Below are positions 9,197-18,879 of a stretch of DNA of 54,228 nt, piece after piece. The notes beneath the pieces were generated by a model. The model was not told where the DNA came from, searched no databases, and saw only the letters and a list, made by a program, of their open reading frames with translations. The translations under genes and the position numbers were made by a program. This stretch comes from Candidatus Caldilinea saccharophila (GTDB taxonomy: Bacteria > Chloroflexota > Anaerolineae > Caldilineales > Caldilineaceae), in contig JADJVW010000036.1 in NCBI GenBank assembly GCA_016710365.1, forward strand, positions 1 to 54,228, in the 5' to 3' direction. Positions within the stretch are counted from its first letter, which is position 1. Each line of letters starts with the position of its first letter.

Positions 9197-11984
9197 TCAA
9201 ACGACGACTAGCGCGTTATTGAGTTCCATCAGGATCGAGTTGACTTCGCCGCCAAAGACGTGGCGGGCGCTGATGAGGCCGCCGCGGCGGTAGAACTCCC
9301 CCTCGCTCAGATCGTTGGGCCGGATGTCCAGGTTGACGCCAATGTGCGCGGCGATAGTGTCCAGCCACCAGCGTTGTTCGGCGCTGAAGCGGCGGCCGTG
9401 CGCCTCCTGCACCGCCAGCCACTCTTTGTAGCGCCGCTGCACCAGTTCGGGATAGGGCGCCAGTTCGTCATCCAACTGGATGGCATGGCGCACCAGCGAG
9501 ACCAGGTCGCTCAACACGCGGCGCCCGCCGGCGTCGCGCACCTTGTCCTTCTCCAGTTGCGCATAGGCGCGCCACAGGCTCTCTGTGCTCCAGTTGTGCG
9601 GCGGCTGCCTGAGCCGCTCGGCCAGCTCCGCCACCTGCTCGTCGGTCACGCGGCGCTGGCTGTAGGGCTGGCTGTAGATGATCTGCAACGCCGTAATCTC
9701 GTCGATGTGCGCCTCGATAAACTGCTGGAACGATTCGACCGTCTCGCGTGCCGACGCGGTCGCCGCCGGGCTGAAACCGGCCTCGCGCACCACATCGAGG
9801 CTGACCGTATCGATGGTCTGTTCGGTCGCCTGCTGCTCCGCAATCAGCAGCGCGCGCAGCGCCGGGTTGGTGACCAACGGCTCCACGGCAGCCTTGCGCA
9901 GACGGTCGCCAACCGCCTCGATCACCTGCGCATATTCCTCGGCGTTCTCGTCCAGCCCAGGCTGTTCCTGCTGCGCCACCGCCAGCAGATGGTCGAGGTC
10001 GATGGCATCGAGCAGCCGGTTCGCCAGCGTCTTCAACGAGTGGCCGCTGCCCTGGCCGGCAATCGCCTGGCGCTGCTCCGGGCGCAGACGGCGCTCCAAC
10101 CGCGCCAGCCTGGCCGCCAGCGACGAGACCGTATCGGCGTCGTGCGCGCCCCAGGCGACCTGCTCCAGCAGCTTGTCAAAGGGCACCGATCGCTTGCGTT
10201 CCAGCGACTGGCTGTCGACCTTTGGGCTGTCGACCACGCCCACGGCATCGACGATGACAAAATGATCCTTGCTGTCGGCGTCCGGCGTTGCCTGCTGCAA
10301 CTCGGTCGGAGTGACGACACGCCCGCCGCGCCCGCGCATCTGCTCGAAGAGCACGCGTGACTTGACGAGGCGCATGAAGAAGACGATCTCCAGCGGCTTG
10401 ATGTCGGTGCCCGTGGCGATCATGTCCACCGTGACGGCAATGCGCGGATGGTAGCTGATGCGAAAGTCCTGGATCAGATCCTCCGGTTTGACGCCGCTCA
10501 CCTTGTAGGTGATCTTCTTGCAGAAGTCGTTGCCCCGGCCAAACTCCTCGCGCACGATGCGCACAATATCTTCGGCGTGGCTGTCGTCCTTGGCAAAAAT
10601 CAGCGTCTTAGGCGTCTCTTTGCGTCCGGGGAAGATCTCCGTAAACAGCCGGTCGCGGAAGGTGCGAATCACCGTGCGAATCTGGTCTTCTGCCACCACG
10701 CTGCGGTCAAGCTCGCTGCCTGCATAGCTAAAATCTTCGTCCAGACGCTCCCAGCGCAGCGCGCGTGTCAGCGCGTCGCGCTGGCCCACACTATAACCGG
10801 CTTCGACGGTGCTGCCCGCTTCGGTAATCTGCGTGCGAATGCGGTAGACCTCGCCGTCCACATTGATGCCGTCGGCCACCGCCCGTGTGCGGCTGTACTC
10901 CATGACCAGGTTGCGATGAAAAAAGCCAAAAGTCTGTTTGGAGGGCGTCGCCGTCAGCCCGATCAGAAAGGCGTCGAAATACTCCAGCACCTGGCGCCAG
11001 ACATTGTAGATCGAACGGTGGCATTCGTCGATGACGATGACATCAAAATACTCGATGGGAATCGCTCGGTTGTAGATCACCTGCTTAGGGGGCAGGTCGG
11101 CGGGCAGGTCGCCGTCGAAGAGCGATGCTTCCTCGTTGCCAGCATCATAGTCCGGCTCGCCGGAGAGAATCGAGTAGAGGCGCTGCACCGTCGTAATGCA
11201 GACGCGGCTGACGTCGTCCAGCACGTTCGCCTGCAAGTGCTGTACGTTGTAGAGTTCGGTGAACTTGCGCCCGTCGTCCGGCGTGACAAACTGCTGAAAC
11301 TCCTTGTAGGCCTGGCGCCCCAGATTGCTGCGATCGACGAGAAAAAGCACGCGGCGTGCGCCAGCATGTTTGATCAGGCGGTAGACAAAATTCACGGCGG
11401 TAAAAGTCTTGCCGGTGCCAGTCGCCATCTGGATCAACGCTCGCGGCCGGTTGTCGCGCAGCGAGCGCTCCAGGTTCTCAATCGCTTCAGTCTGCACTGG
11501 CCATAGCGCCCGATTGTCCAAATCCGGCATGGTAAGCACGCGCGTCCGCAGCGTCCCTGCCTCATGCACCCACACCCGCAGCGTCTCCGCCCGATGAAAG
11601 GCAAAGAGTTGCCGGCTGCGCGGGTCGGGGGTCCAGCCCGTTGGTGAAGAAGGTCTCGACGCCCGTGCTTTCATAGAGAAACGGCAGCGGTTTGCGCCAG
11701 GCGGGCGGGATATCCGGTAGCCCGTCGCTGTACTTGGCCGACTGCGACTCGACGCCGCTCAGCGGTGTGCCCATTTTCTTGGCCTCCACCGCGCCCACGG
11801 CCATGCGATCCACCAACAGCAGATAGTCGGCAAAGCCGGTTTTCAGCGGGAATTCGCGCACGGCAATGCCCGTCGCTGCTGCGGGGTTGAAATCCGCGCG
11901 ATCCTGCACGACCCAACCGGCGTCGGCAAGCATGCGGTCGATTTGCTTGCGGGCCTTGGCTTCGGGGAAAGAAGGATTTGTCAT
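9197..11984 (-). CDS. hsdR: type I restriction enzyme subunit HsdR, frameshifted
   Basis: Motor and nuclease subunit. The N-terminal part (from ATG at 11984) has the PD-(D/E)XK-like FADYLLLVD and AVEAKKMG; the rest has Walker A MATGTGKTF, DEAD-box DECHRS, the SF2 motif MRGRGGR and an EcoEI-type C-terminal region. A run of five G at 11627-11631 (C on the coding strand) separates the frames: the upstream frame reads NGLDP then goes off, and the downstream frame resumes DPRSRQLFAF. Removing one base gives about 928 residues, a normal length. Either a sequencing or assembly error, or a true slip that would switch restriction off. It is first in the operon, 58 bases before hsdS. Confidence 0.85.
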
Positions 11985-12026
11985 TTCGCCAGCGTAAAAG
12001 AGAAAAATAACTTCGGCATGGTCAGG

Positions 12027-12055
12027 ATTATAGCGAACCAACGATCCGGGCGCAA
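12027..12055 (-). promoter_or_regulatory. probable promoter of the hsdR operon
   Basis: On the minus strand, TATAAT (12032-12027) is preceded by a 17-base spacer and a weak -35 TTGCGC (12055-12050). Transcription would start near 12020, giving a leader of about 36 bases before the hsdR ATG at 11984. The -10 is a perfect consensus; the -35 matches 3 of 6. Confidence 0.5.
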
Positions 12056-12270
12056 CAGGAGATGTACGTTGCACTGGTCAACCCAGGATGCTTTGCGACA
12101 CACCCAACACCACCACAACGCCGACCCAGGCGCTGGGCCGTCGCGGCGCGCCCGCGCCTTGCGCGCCCGCGCGCGCCGGTAAAGCCAACCGCGATAGCAC
12201 AGCAAGCCGTAGACGAGCAGCACCGCCAGCCCGGCGCCGATGGAAAAGTTGAGCCAGATATGGCGTGTTC
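12056..12270. other. stretch with remains of a small membrane protein
   Basis: Between hsdR and the MaoC gene no intact gene is seen. On the minus strand one frame reads WLNFSIGAGLAVLLVYGLL (a transmembrane segment) followed by an Arg/Ala-rich stretch, and another frame reads VGVVVVLGVSQSILG before a stop. Together they suggest a frameshifted gene for a small two-helix protein of about 70 residues, ending near 12078. Neither frame alone is convincing. Confidence 0.3.
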
Positions 12271-12299
12271 TTGGTCATCCACCCGTCTGGCGGTATGAT
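12271..12299 (+). promoter_or_regulatory. probable promoter for MaoC gene
   Basis: TTGGTC (12271-12276), 17-base spacer, TATGAT (12294-12299). Five of six -10 bases match consensus. The leader to the ATG at 12343 would be about 37 bases and holds AAGGAG. Confidence 0.5.
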
Positions 12300-12342
12300 G
12301 CCCCTATTTTCTTCCACACCACAATTGACAAGGAGCACACAC

Positions 12343-12810
<468 letters not shown>

Positions 12811-12835
12811 ACACGCGCAGTAAGCATGAGCCGCC

Positions 12836-13558
12836 TCAACGGAAGCCCAGCCCGCGCTCTTTCAAGCTCACATAGCGGTTGCGCCCGATCACCAGGTGGT
12901 CAAGCACGTCGATGTCGAGCAGGCGGCCCGCCTCAACCAGTTGCTCGGTGACGCGCACATCTTCCGGGCTGGGCGTCGGGTCGCCGCTGGGGTGGTTGTG
13001 GACGACAATGATCGAGGCGCAATTGGCGCGGATCGCTTCGCGAAAGACCTCGCCTACGCGCACAACCGCGGTGTTGAGGTTGCCTGCATAGACGTTGACC
13101 ACCCGGATCACGACGTTCTTGGTGTCGAGCAGCACCGCGCGCAGATGCTCCTGTTCGAGCAGGCTCATCTCCAGCATCAGCAGGTTGGCGACATCGGCGG
13201 GGCTGCGCACCTGCGGGCGCTCGTGCGGGGACGTGGCCAGCAGACGCCGCCCCAACTCCAGCGCGGCTTTGATCTGGGTCGCCTTCGCTTCGCCGATGCC
13301 GTGCACCAGACACAGCTCGTCATGGCTGGCCTGCGCCAGACCGGGCAGCCCGCCGAACTGGCTCAGCAGCCGCTCGGCCATGCGGAGAACATTTTCGCCG
13401 CGCCCACCCATGCGCAGGATGATGGCAAGCAGCTCGGCCGTGCTCAGGGCGCCGGACCCGGCGTAGACCATCCGCTCCCGCGGCCGCAAATCCACCGGCA
13501 GATCGCGAATCATCGGCGTGTATTCAACGACGGGGACAGTTTCCACAATGACCTCCAA
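12836..13558 (-). CDS. radC: RadC family protein (JAB/MPN domain)
   Basis: 240 residues, the full family length. A helix-hairpin-helix region (LVHGIGEAKATQIKAALELG) precedes the JAMM/MPN metal-binding domain with HNHPSGDPTPSPED, in which two His and an Asp bind zinc. RadC proteins were once linked to DNA repair, but their real role is unsettled. The name is by family only. Convergent with the MaoC gene; a dispersed repeat separates it from the RDD gene upstream. Confidence 0.92.
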   Translation of the reverse strand: MEVIVETVPVVEYTPMIRDLPVDLRPRERMVYAGSGALSTAELLAIILRMGGRGENVLRMAERLLSQFGGLPGLAQASHDELCLVHGIGEAKATQIKAALELGRRLLATSPHERPQVRSPADVANLLMLEMSLLEQEHLRAVLLDTKNVVIRVVNVYAGNLNTAVVRVGEVFREAIRANCASIIVVHNHPSGDPTPSPEDVRVTEQLVEAGRLLDIDVLDHLVIGRNRYVSLKERGLGFR

Positions 13559-13570
13559 TTGTGATGCGTA

Positions 13571-13636
13571 ATGCAGGAATTTTTTCTCTGCGAACCGCTG
13601 TCTCTCCGCGCCTCTGCGTCAGAGGCAATCTTCAAG
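13571..13636. repeat. dispersed intergenic repeat, ctctgcg/cgcctctgcgtca type
   Basis: Contains ttttttctctgcgaaccgc and ctccgcgcctctgcgtcaga, words shared with the repeats at 16183-16296, 17523-17626, 25400-25446, 27492-27640 and 54075-54115. It overlaps the last bases of the RDD gene. Confidence 0.6.
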
Positions 13637-14469
13637 GTAGCCCGGCAACCTGTCGATACGCTGCGGCCACGCTGTAGAGAAACTGATGGGCGTCACGCCA
13701 GGTGGGGCCGGGCAGCGGCGTTTCCAACTTGGCGGCGATGGCGTGCGCCAACCGCAGGGTCAGTGTGGGATCGGTGCGACCGCGCGCCTGGCGGTCGAGC
13801 ATGGCGCAGATGAGCTGATAGTCGTCGCCGGACAAGCGCCGGATGGTGTGGATGTCCGGCAAGGTGGCATCGGCAGCCGGCGCCACCTTGCGCCGCGCCG
13901 GTTGGACAAGCGCATCCAGGCGAACAGCATCCGGCTGCCGGATGACCAGCGTGCCCGCGGCAAAGTCCCCCAGGCGCCGGACATTGCGGTTGAAAAACAT
14001 CGTCACAAAACCGAGGTCATAGGCGGCAGGCAGGAAATCGACCAGCCGCACCAGGTTGCGAATAGCCACTTCGAGAAAGCCAGGCCCACTGCCGTCGAGT
14101 TTGACCACGCGTGCCGGCCAGCCGCTTGCCAGGCGTCTGCCCCTGCCATCCCAGCTCGAAGACCAGATAGTAGCCCCAGAACAGACCGAAATTGATCAGC
14201 GCATAGATGGCAATGACAAGCCCAGCCACCCATCCGGGATCGTCGGCAAAATCGGTTACGCCCCCGCCATTTTCGCTGACCGCGCCGAGCGCCACGCCCA
14301 ATAAAATGTTGAGCAAAAAGAGCAGCAACACAATCAGAAACGTGTCAATGAGCGCGCCGATGAAGCGACTGCCAATGCCGGCGATCTGGAAGTCGAAAGT
14401 TACGTTTTCCGGCGTGGCGATGGTATACTCATCGCCATCTAACGGGCGCAGGTCGGATGGACTCTCCAC
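13632..14469 (-). CDS. RDD family membrane protein, frameshifted
   Basis: About 278 residues when one base is corrected. The first part (from 14469) shows FQIAGIGSRFIGALIDTFLI with the R-D pair of RDD domains, two or three transmembrane helices and GQTPGKRLAG. The frame is then lost near 14110 and resumes with VVKLDGSGPGFLEVAIRNLV, then GDFAAGTLVIR and a soluble C-terminal region of about 90 residues. The two halves match consecutive parts of RDD proteins, so a single indel is the simplest explanation. RDD proteins of this kind are often encoded beside SpoIIM-like (DUF95) proteins, as here. Confidence 0.8.
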
Positions 14470-14484
14470 GGATTTATTCCCAAG

Positions 14485-15449
14485 ATGAATTTAGAATTTT
14501 TTCTTCAGCGCCGGCGCACAAGCTGGCAACGGATGGAGACGCTGCTCCAGCAGGCTGGCGCCGACCCGCGCCGTTTGTCGGCGCAGGAACTCGACGAACT
14601 TGGTCTACTCTATCGCTCGCTCACTTCAGACCTGGCCCTTGCCCAGCGCGACTTTCCTCAGCAACAGGTGACGCGTTATTTGAACCAATTGGTCGGACGC
14701 GCCCATACGCTCATCTATCGGGGCGAACCGCTGCGACGGCGCCAACTCACGCACTTTTATCAGCGTGGGTTTCCGCAATTATACCGCGCCCTCCTCCCTA
14801 CACGATTGCGGCATTTGTCCTGTTTTTGGCGCCGGCAGTCGCAGCGTTATGGGCCGTGGCCGTCAACCCGGATTGGATCTACGTGATCGAGGGGCCAGCC
14901 ATCGCTGACCTGGTGGCGCAGGTCGAGCAGGGCGAATTATGGACCGAGATCGCACCCGGCGTCCGTTCGGCGGCGTCATCGCTGATCATGACGAACAACA
15001 TCCAGGTGATGTTTCTGACCTTTGCGGGAGGGCTGACCGCGGGGCTGCTCACCTTTTGGGTGTTGCTCAGCAATGGCATGCATCTTGGCGCCATCTTTGG
15101 CTTGTTGATCGTGCACGATCTGGCGTGGGGGCTGGCCGAGTTCATCGTTGCTCACGGCGTCGTCGAGCTGAGCGTCATCTTTCTGGCGGGTGGCTGCGGT
15201 CTCTATGTAGGCGATGGCCTGCTGCGTCCCGGATTAGCCAGCCGCAAAGATCTGCTCATCCAGCGCACACGCATTGGCGTGCAGTTGATTCTTGGCTCCG
15301 CGCCTTTCCTGGTCGCGGCTGGCCTCATCGAAGGCTTTCTCAGCCCGTCGGCAGCGCCCTGGTGGGTGAAGGCGGCGGTGGGCGCCTTGTCAGGCACAGC
15401 CCTCTATGCTTACTGGCTGGGCGCGGGCCGCAATCCTACGGAAATATAG
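14485..15449 (+). CDS. stage II sporulation protein M-like (SpoIIM/DUF95) membrane protein, frameshifted
   Basis: About 320 residues after correcting one shift. The N-terminal cytosolic region (MNLEFFLQRRRTSWQRMETL ... RGFPQLYRAL) matches DUF95 starts; the frame is lost near 14796, in a CCCTCCTCCC stretch, and resumes as PYTIAAFVLFLAP with five or six transmembrane helices, including a Gly-rich segment at HGVVELSVIFLAGG. This H-G-x-x-E-L motif is the family hallmark. It is divergent from the RDD gene with start codons only 15 bases apart, so their promoters must overlap or lie within the coding sequences. The organism need not sporulate; the family is widespread in non-sporulating bacteria. 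Confidence 0.8.
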
Positions 15450-15453
15450 CGAC

Positions 15454-16175
15454 ATGCGCATACAATTCTACGAACGCACCGCCTATCATCTATCGGATCA
15501 GCCCGTGCCAAGCTGTTTTGTGCGGTTGGACGAGCTGTTCGATCAACACTTTACCACGTTTGAGGATGCCTACAGCCACCCATGCGTCGTGATGGCCGAG
15601 AGCCTGTGCGGGCGCATGGCCGACGTCGAGATGTACGCCTTTCTGATCGAGGATGCCCGTAAACGCCACACCGTGGATCCGAAAGCCGAGGCGAAGGCCG
15701 CCATCCTCACGCGATCATTCTGGGTTGGCTATTTGGGCGCCGGCCGTGCGTTGTTGGACGTGGGCGCCGCGGTGCTGGCCGGCCTCTATGGACTCTCGCT
15801 CTCAACGGCCACGACGACCTTCGCCAGCGGCGACTTCTGGCATCAATTGGTTTCCAGCCAGCCGAACGTGCACCGGCGCTACCATCCGTTGCGTCTGTTC
15901 GTCACCGAATTTATGCGCTGGACGACCGAAAGCGCATAGGATTCCGCCGATCCTGGTGATCGAGGCGCAGTTTGGCAAATATGCCACGCGCGACAACCGG
16001 CTACAATTCTACGACGAGCCTGATTTCACCCCTCGCCGAGATGAGCAGCGTGACCATGCACGCCCGCTGGATCGACCCGTTGGCGCTGCACGATCGCTGG
16101 AAGCCCCAGTTTATGCTGCTGTGTGAAAAACTCGCGGTCGATCTGGAGAAAGGGCTTGACCGCACGCGCCGTTAA
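15454..16175 (+). CDS. protein of unknown function, two frameshifts
   Basis: Begins MRIQFYERTAYHLSDQPVPS just after the SpoIIM-like gene. The first 162 residues are in one frame; after TTES the frame changes near 15935 to RIPPILVIEAQFGKYATRD, and changes again near 16030 to LAEMSSVTMHARWIDPLAL, ending at 16175 with about 240 residues in all. No domain is recognised. A hydrophobic, Ala/Gly-rich stretch (GAGRALLDVGAAVLAGLYG) is too weak to call a membrane helix. The continued similarity of codon use across the three segments is the argument for one gene. Confidence 0.5.
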
Positions 16176-16182
16176 AGACGCT

Positions 16183-16296
16183 AACGAACCCTTGACGCAA
16201 AGTCGCAGAGGGGCAGAGGTTCGCGGAAAAGAGCAAGAAGATTCTGCCGGCTTCCTCTGCCTCTCCACGCACGCGTCAAAGTGGGAAGCTTCTCGT
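16183..16296. repeat. dispersed palindromic intergenic repeat
   Basis: Opens with cttgacgcaaagtcgcagag and closes with cctctgcctctccacgcac and gcgtcaaag, so the outer parts can pair. Same word family as 13571-13636 and 17523-17626. It fills the space between the unknown gene and the Crp/Fnr gene. Confidence 0.6.
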
Positions 16297-16305
16297 CGTC
16301 TCCTG

Positions 16306-16314
16306 TGGTATGAT
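16306..16314 (+). promoter_or_regulatory. extended -10 promoter, possibly leaderless
   Basis: TGGTATGAT (TG-N-TATGAT) lies directly before the Crp/Fnr gene. No good -35 is seen 17 bases upstream. Transcription would begin at about 16321, right at the ATG at 16322, implying a leaderless mRNA. Confidence 0.4.
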
Positions 16315-16321
16315 CGCAAGC

Positions 16322-17011
16322 ATGGGTCATCCTAGCCGCGACACGCTTATCGAACAGTTGCAAAGCGTGCCCTATTTTGCCGGTTTGCACGCTGCCACCT
16401 TGCACACGTTGGCCGATCTCGCCACCTGGCATGAGTACGCGCCGGGCGCCGTCGTCTTTTTGGAAGGCGAACTCAATACCGGCCTTTACAGCGTTCATAC
16501 CGGCTGGGTCAAAGTGGTGATGTTTTCGCTCGATGGCCGCGAACAGGTGTTGCGCTACTTTGGCCCCGGCGAGGTTTTCAACGAGATCGGCCTCTTTCTG
16601 GCGCGGCCCAACCCCGCCACCGCCCTCGCACTGGAGCAGAGCGGGCTGTGGCAACTGCACCGCTCGGCGTCGCAGCCATTGTTGGCCGCGCACCCAGATC
16701 TGCTCCTGCAAGTCATGGCGAACATGGCCGAGCGCATCGCCTATCTCGCCGGCATGGTGGCCGACCTGTCGTTGCACACCGTCGAAGTGCGTCTGGCGCG
16801 CCTGCTGCTCGACGCGGCGCCAGACGATGCACTGGTGCGCCAATCCTGGCTGACGCAAGCCGAACTGGCTGCTCGGCTGGGCACAGCGCCGGATGTCCTG
16901 AGCCGCGCGCTGCGCGGCTTGGCTGACGCCGGCTTGATCCAGTTCGACCGCCGTCAGATCAGCATCCTCGATCGCCCTGAATTGACTCAACGCGCCCGGT
17001 TGGTTGAGTAA
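16322..17011 (+). CDS. Crp/Fnr family transcriptional regulator
   Basis: 229 residues. An N-terminal cyclic-nucleotide-binding-type beta-roll (about residues 10-125, with GAVVFLEGELNTGLYSVHTG and YFGPGEVFNEIGLF) is followed by the dimer helix and a C-terminal winged helix-turn-helix (LTQAELAARLGTAPDVLSRA, about 175-195). No Fnr-type cysteine cluster is present, so it does not look like an iron-sulphur O2 sensor. It probably controls the cupin and the polytopic membrane protein genes downstream on the same strand, as NnrR/Dnr-type regulators do near nitric-oxide-responsive genes; this is inference from context. Confidence 0.88.
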   Translation: MGHPSRDTLIEQLQSVPYFAGLHAATLHTLADLATWHEYAPGAVVFLEGELNTGLYSVHTGWVKVVMFSLDGREQVLRYFGPGEVFNEIGLFLARPNPATALALEQSGLWQLHRSASQPLLAAHPDLLLQVMANMAERIAYLAGMVADLSLHTVEVRLARLLLDAAPDDALVRQSWLTQAELAARLGTAPDVLSRALRGLADAGLIQFDRRQISILDRPELTQRARLVE

Positions 17012-17174
17012 TTCGCCGGCGCGACCCAACGCCGCAGCCGCCTACCCGTCGGCTTCACTGAATTTCAGCCGTCAAACCCGATAAAAGTCGTGGAAACAGC
17101 CGCGCAAAACCGTTATGCTTGGCATCAAGATTGATTGATTCCGTATGCAAAACCTTTCTTCAGGAGATGTCAAG

Positions 17175-17498
17175 ATGTCAGAAACAATGACGATGCAGAC
17201 TATTTTTTTCCCATCGGTAGAGAAACAGGTCATTTTTGGCGAGGATGGCCCGCGACCGCAATTTCTCGTCGACAGCGAAAAGCTCAAGGTGCTTGTGGCG
17301 GGTCTGGAGCCGGGGCAACAGATCCCAACACACCCCGAAACGCTGGCCGTCTACTATTTCCTGGAGGGCGAAGGCGTGATGACCGTCAATCACGAGGAGT
17401 TCGCCGTCACCGCTGGCTCGACCATCGTGACGCCACTCGGCGCCGCCCGCGGGATGCGCGCCACCACCCGCCTGATTTTCCTCGCCGCCAAAAGCTAG
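17175..17498 (+). CDS. cupin domain protein
   Basis: 107-residue single cupin. The two motifs are seen as GQQIPTHPETLAVYYFLEGEG (with His and Glu metal ligands, about residues 48-68) and VTAGSTIVTPLGAARGMRAT. The first motif is the HxxxxxxxYxxxG variant. The ATG at 17175 is chosen because AGGAG lies about ten bases upstream. It sits between the Crp/Fnr gene and the heme-copper-oxidase-like gene, which suggests a common stress or respiration function, but its ligand is unknown. Confidence 0.8.
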   Translation: MSETMTMQTIFFPSVEKQVIFGEDGPRPQFLVDSEKLKVLVAGLEPGQQIPTHPETLAVYYFLEGEGVMTVNHEEFAVTAGSTIVTPLGAARGMRATTRLIFLAAKS

Positions 17499-17522
17499 AG
17501 GCTGGCCTGGAAAGCCATTTAT

Positions 17523-17626
17523 TTTGACGCGAAGGCGCGGAGATGTAGAGAAAACGCAGAGAAGGCTGGTAGAAATCTTTTATTTTTCTCTGCGCACCTC
17601 AGCGACTTCGCGCCTCCGCGTCAAAT
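17523..17626. repeat. dispersed palindromic repeat, clearest copy
   Basis: Left arm ttgacgcgaaggcgcggaga and right arm gacttcgcgcctccgcgtcaa are near-perfect reverse complements, enclosing a second pair (agagaaaacgcagagaa and tttttctctgcgc). It lies between the cupin and the membrane protein genes and could fold into a long hairpin in RNA. Confidence 0.75.
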
Positions 17627-17654
17627 AGTTCCTTCACTCACAAGGAGAATCCTG

Positions 17655-18860
17655 ATGTTGAACCCATTCTTGCTGATGGCTGCTTTTTACCTGATCGTGG
17701 CGATTGTGGCAGTGGCGGACGCCGCGCTGACCAGCTTCGGGCTGCTGCCGTGGTTTACGGGCCTGCCCTGGTTGCGCGTGCACTTCATCACGATCGGCGT
17801 TTTCACGGAGGCCGCCTTTGGCGTGCTGCCCGCCTTTCTGGCCGCGCGTCGCGGCGCGCCGCCGCCGACGACGCGCTGGGACATATGGTTGCTTCTCAAC
17901 GCTGGCCTGGTGGTGTTGCTGGCAGGCATCCCCAGCATCAATCCGGCCTTGATCATCACCGGCGGCACGTTAGTTTTCATCGCGGCGCTCTTGCTGATCC
18001 TGCAATTGCGCGGGCTGGGCCTCGCGCAGACGCCGGGCAACGGCAGCCTCAAATTCTACGTGACCGGGCTTGTCTATCTGCTGACCGGCATCTTGGTCGG
18101 CACAGGGCTTTGGGTAGGGTGGAGCGAACCGCTGCGCATCGGCGTCCCCAAAGAGGTGCACATCCACGCCAACAGTTGGGGCTTTGCCTCACTGGTCTTT
18201 GCCGGGCTGTTGATTGATTTAGTGCCGGCGCTCACCGCCGCGCCGCTGGCGTCGCGACGCACCACGACCTCTATCTTCTGGGCGATGGCGCTCGGCGCGC
18301 TGGGGCTGGTGTTGGGGCCTTGGCTGCATGGCAACTTGTTTGCGACCGTGCCGGGCCTGGTGTTGCACATTACCGCCACGGTCTGGCTGCTGGTTGTGCT
18401 GGTGCAGGCGCTGCGCCGACATGGTCTCTTTGCCCGCGCGGGCGCGTGGCACCTGGTCGTCTCCTATGTGTGGATTTTGCTGCCGGTGCTGATGGCGCCA
18501 TTGATCTTGCTGGGCGTCGCCAACGTGCCTGGGGCGGACATCGAAGCAACCGCGCCGCAGGCGTTGGTCTACGGGTGGATGCTGCAATTCTTCTACGCTG
18601 TGACCCCTTATTTCGTGGCGCGCTGGTTGCTGCGGGATGCCAATGCGCGGCTGGGCGGCAATTGGTTGAGCCTGGCTGCCGTAAATCTGGGCAGCGTGTT
18701 GATCTGGGCCAGCATCTTCTTGGTGGAGATCCGTGCACCGCTCCATGCCACAAGTTATGTGCTGCTGGGCGTGTCGCTGGTCGCGGCGGCTTGGGAGACG
18801 ATCTCAATTACGTTGACAGCGTTGCGGCGTGCGGAACAGAGCGCCCCACAGACGGCTTGA
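17655..18860 (+). CDS. polytopic membrane protein related to heme-copper oxidase subunit I
   Basis: 401 residues with about eleven to twelve hydrophobic helices. Histidines occur in helix contexts LRVHFITIGVF, VHIHANSWGFASLVF, LVLHITATVWL and AWHLVVSYVWI, the pattern of heme-binding His in cbb3/NO-reductase-like subunit I relatives and NnrS-like proteins. It is shorter than a true subunit I, and no copper-ligand HH pair is visible, so a catalytic oxidase is unlikely. AAGGAG lies before the ATG. Together with the Crp/Fnr and cupin genes it may form a nitric-oxide or redox stress module. The assignment to the heme-copper superfamily is by motif impression only. Confidence 0.6.
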   Translation: MLNPFLLMAAFYLIVAIVAVADAALTSFGLLPWFTGLPWLRVHFITIGVFTEAAFGVLPAFLAARRGAPPPTTRWDIWLLLNAGLVVLLAGIPSINPALIITGGTLVFIAALLLILQLRGLGLAQTPGNGSLKFYVTGLVYLLTGILVGTGLWVGWSEPLRIGVPKEVHIHANSWGFASLVFAGLLIDLVPALTAAPLASRRTTTSIFWAMALGALGLVLGPWLHGNLFATVPGLVLHITATVWLLVVLVQALRRHGLFARAGAWHLVVSYVWILLPVLMAPLILLGVANVPGADIEATAPQALVYGWMLQFFYAVTPYFVARWLLRDANARLGGNWLSLAAVNLGSVLIWASIFLVEIRAPLHATSYVLLGVSLVAAAWETISITLTALRRAEQSAPQTA

Positions 18861-18879
18861 GCAATTGCCAACCGCAAAG

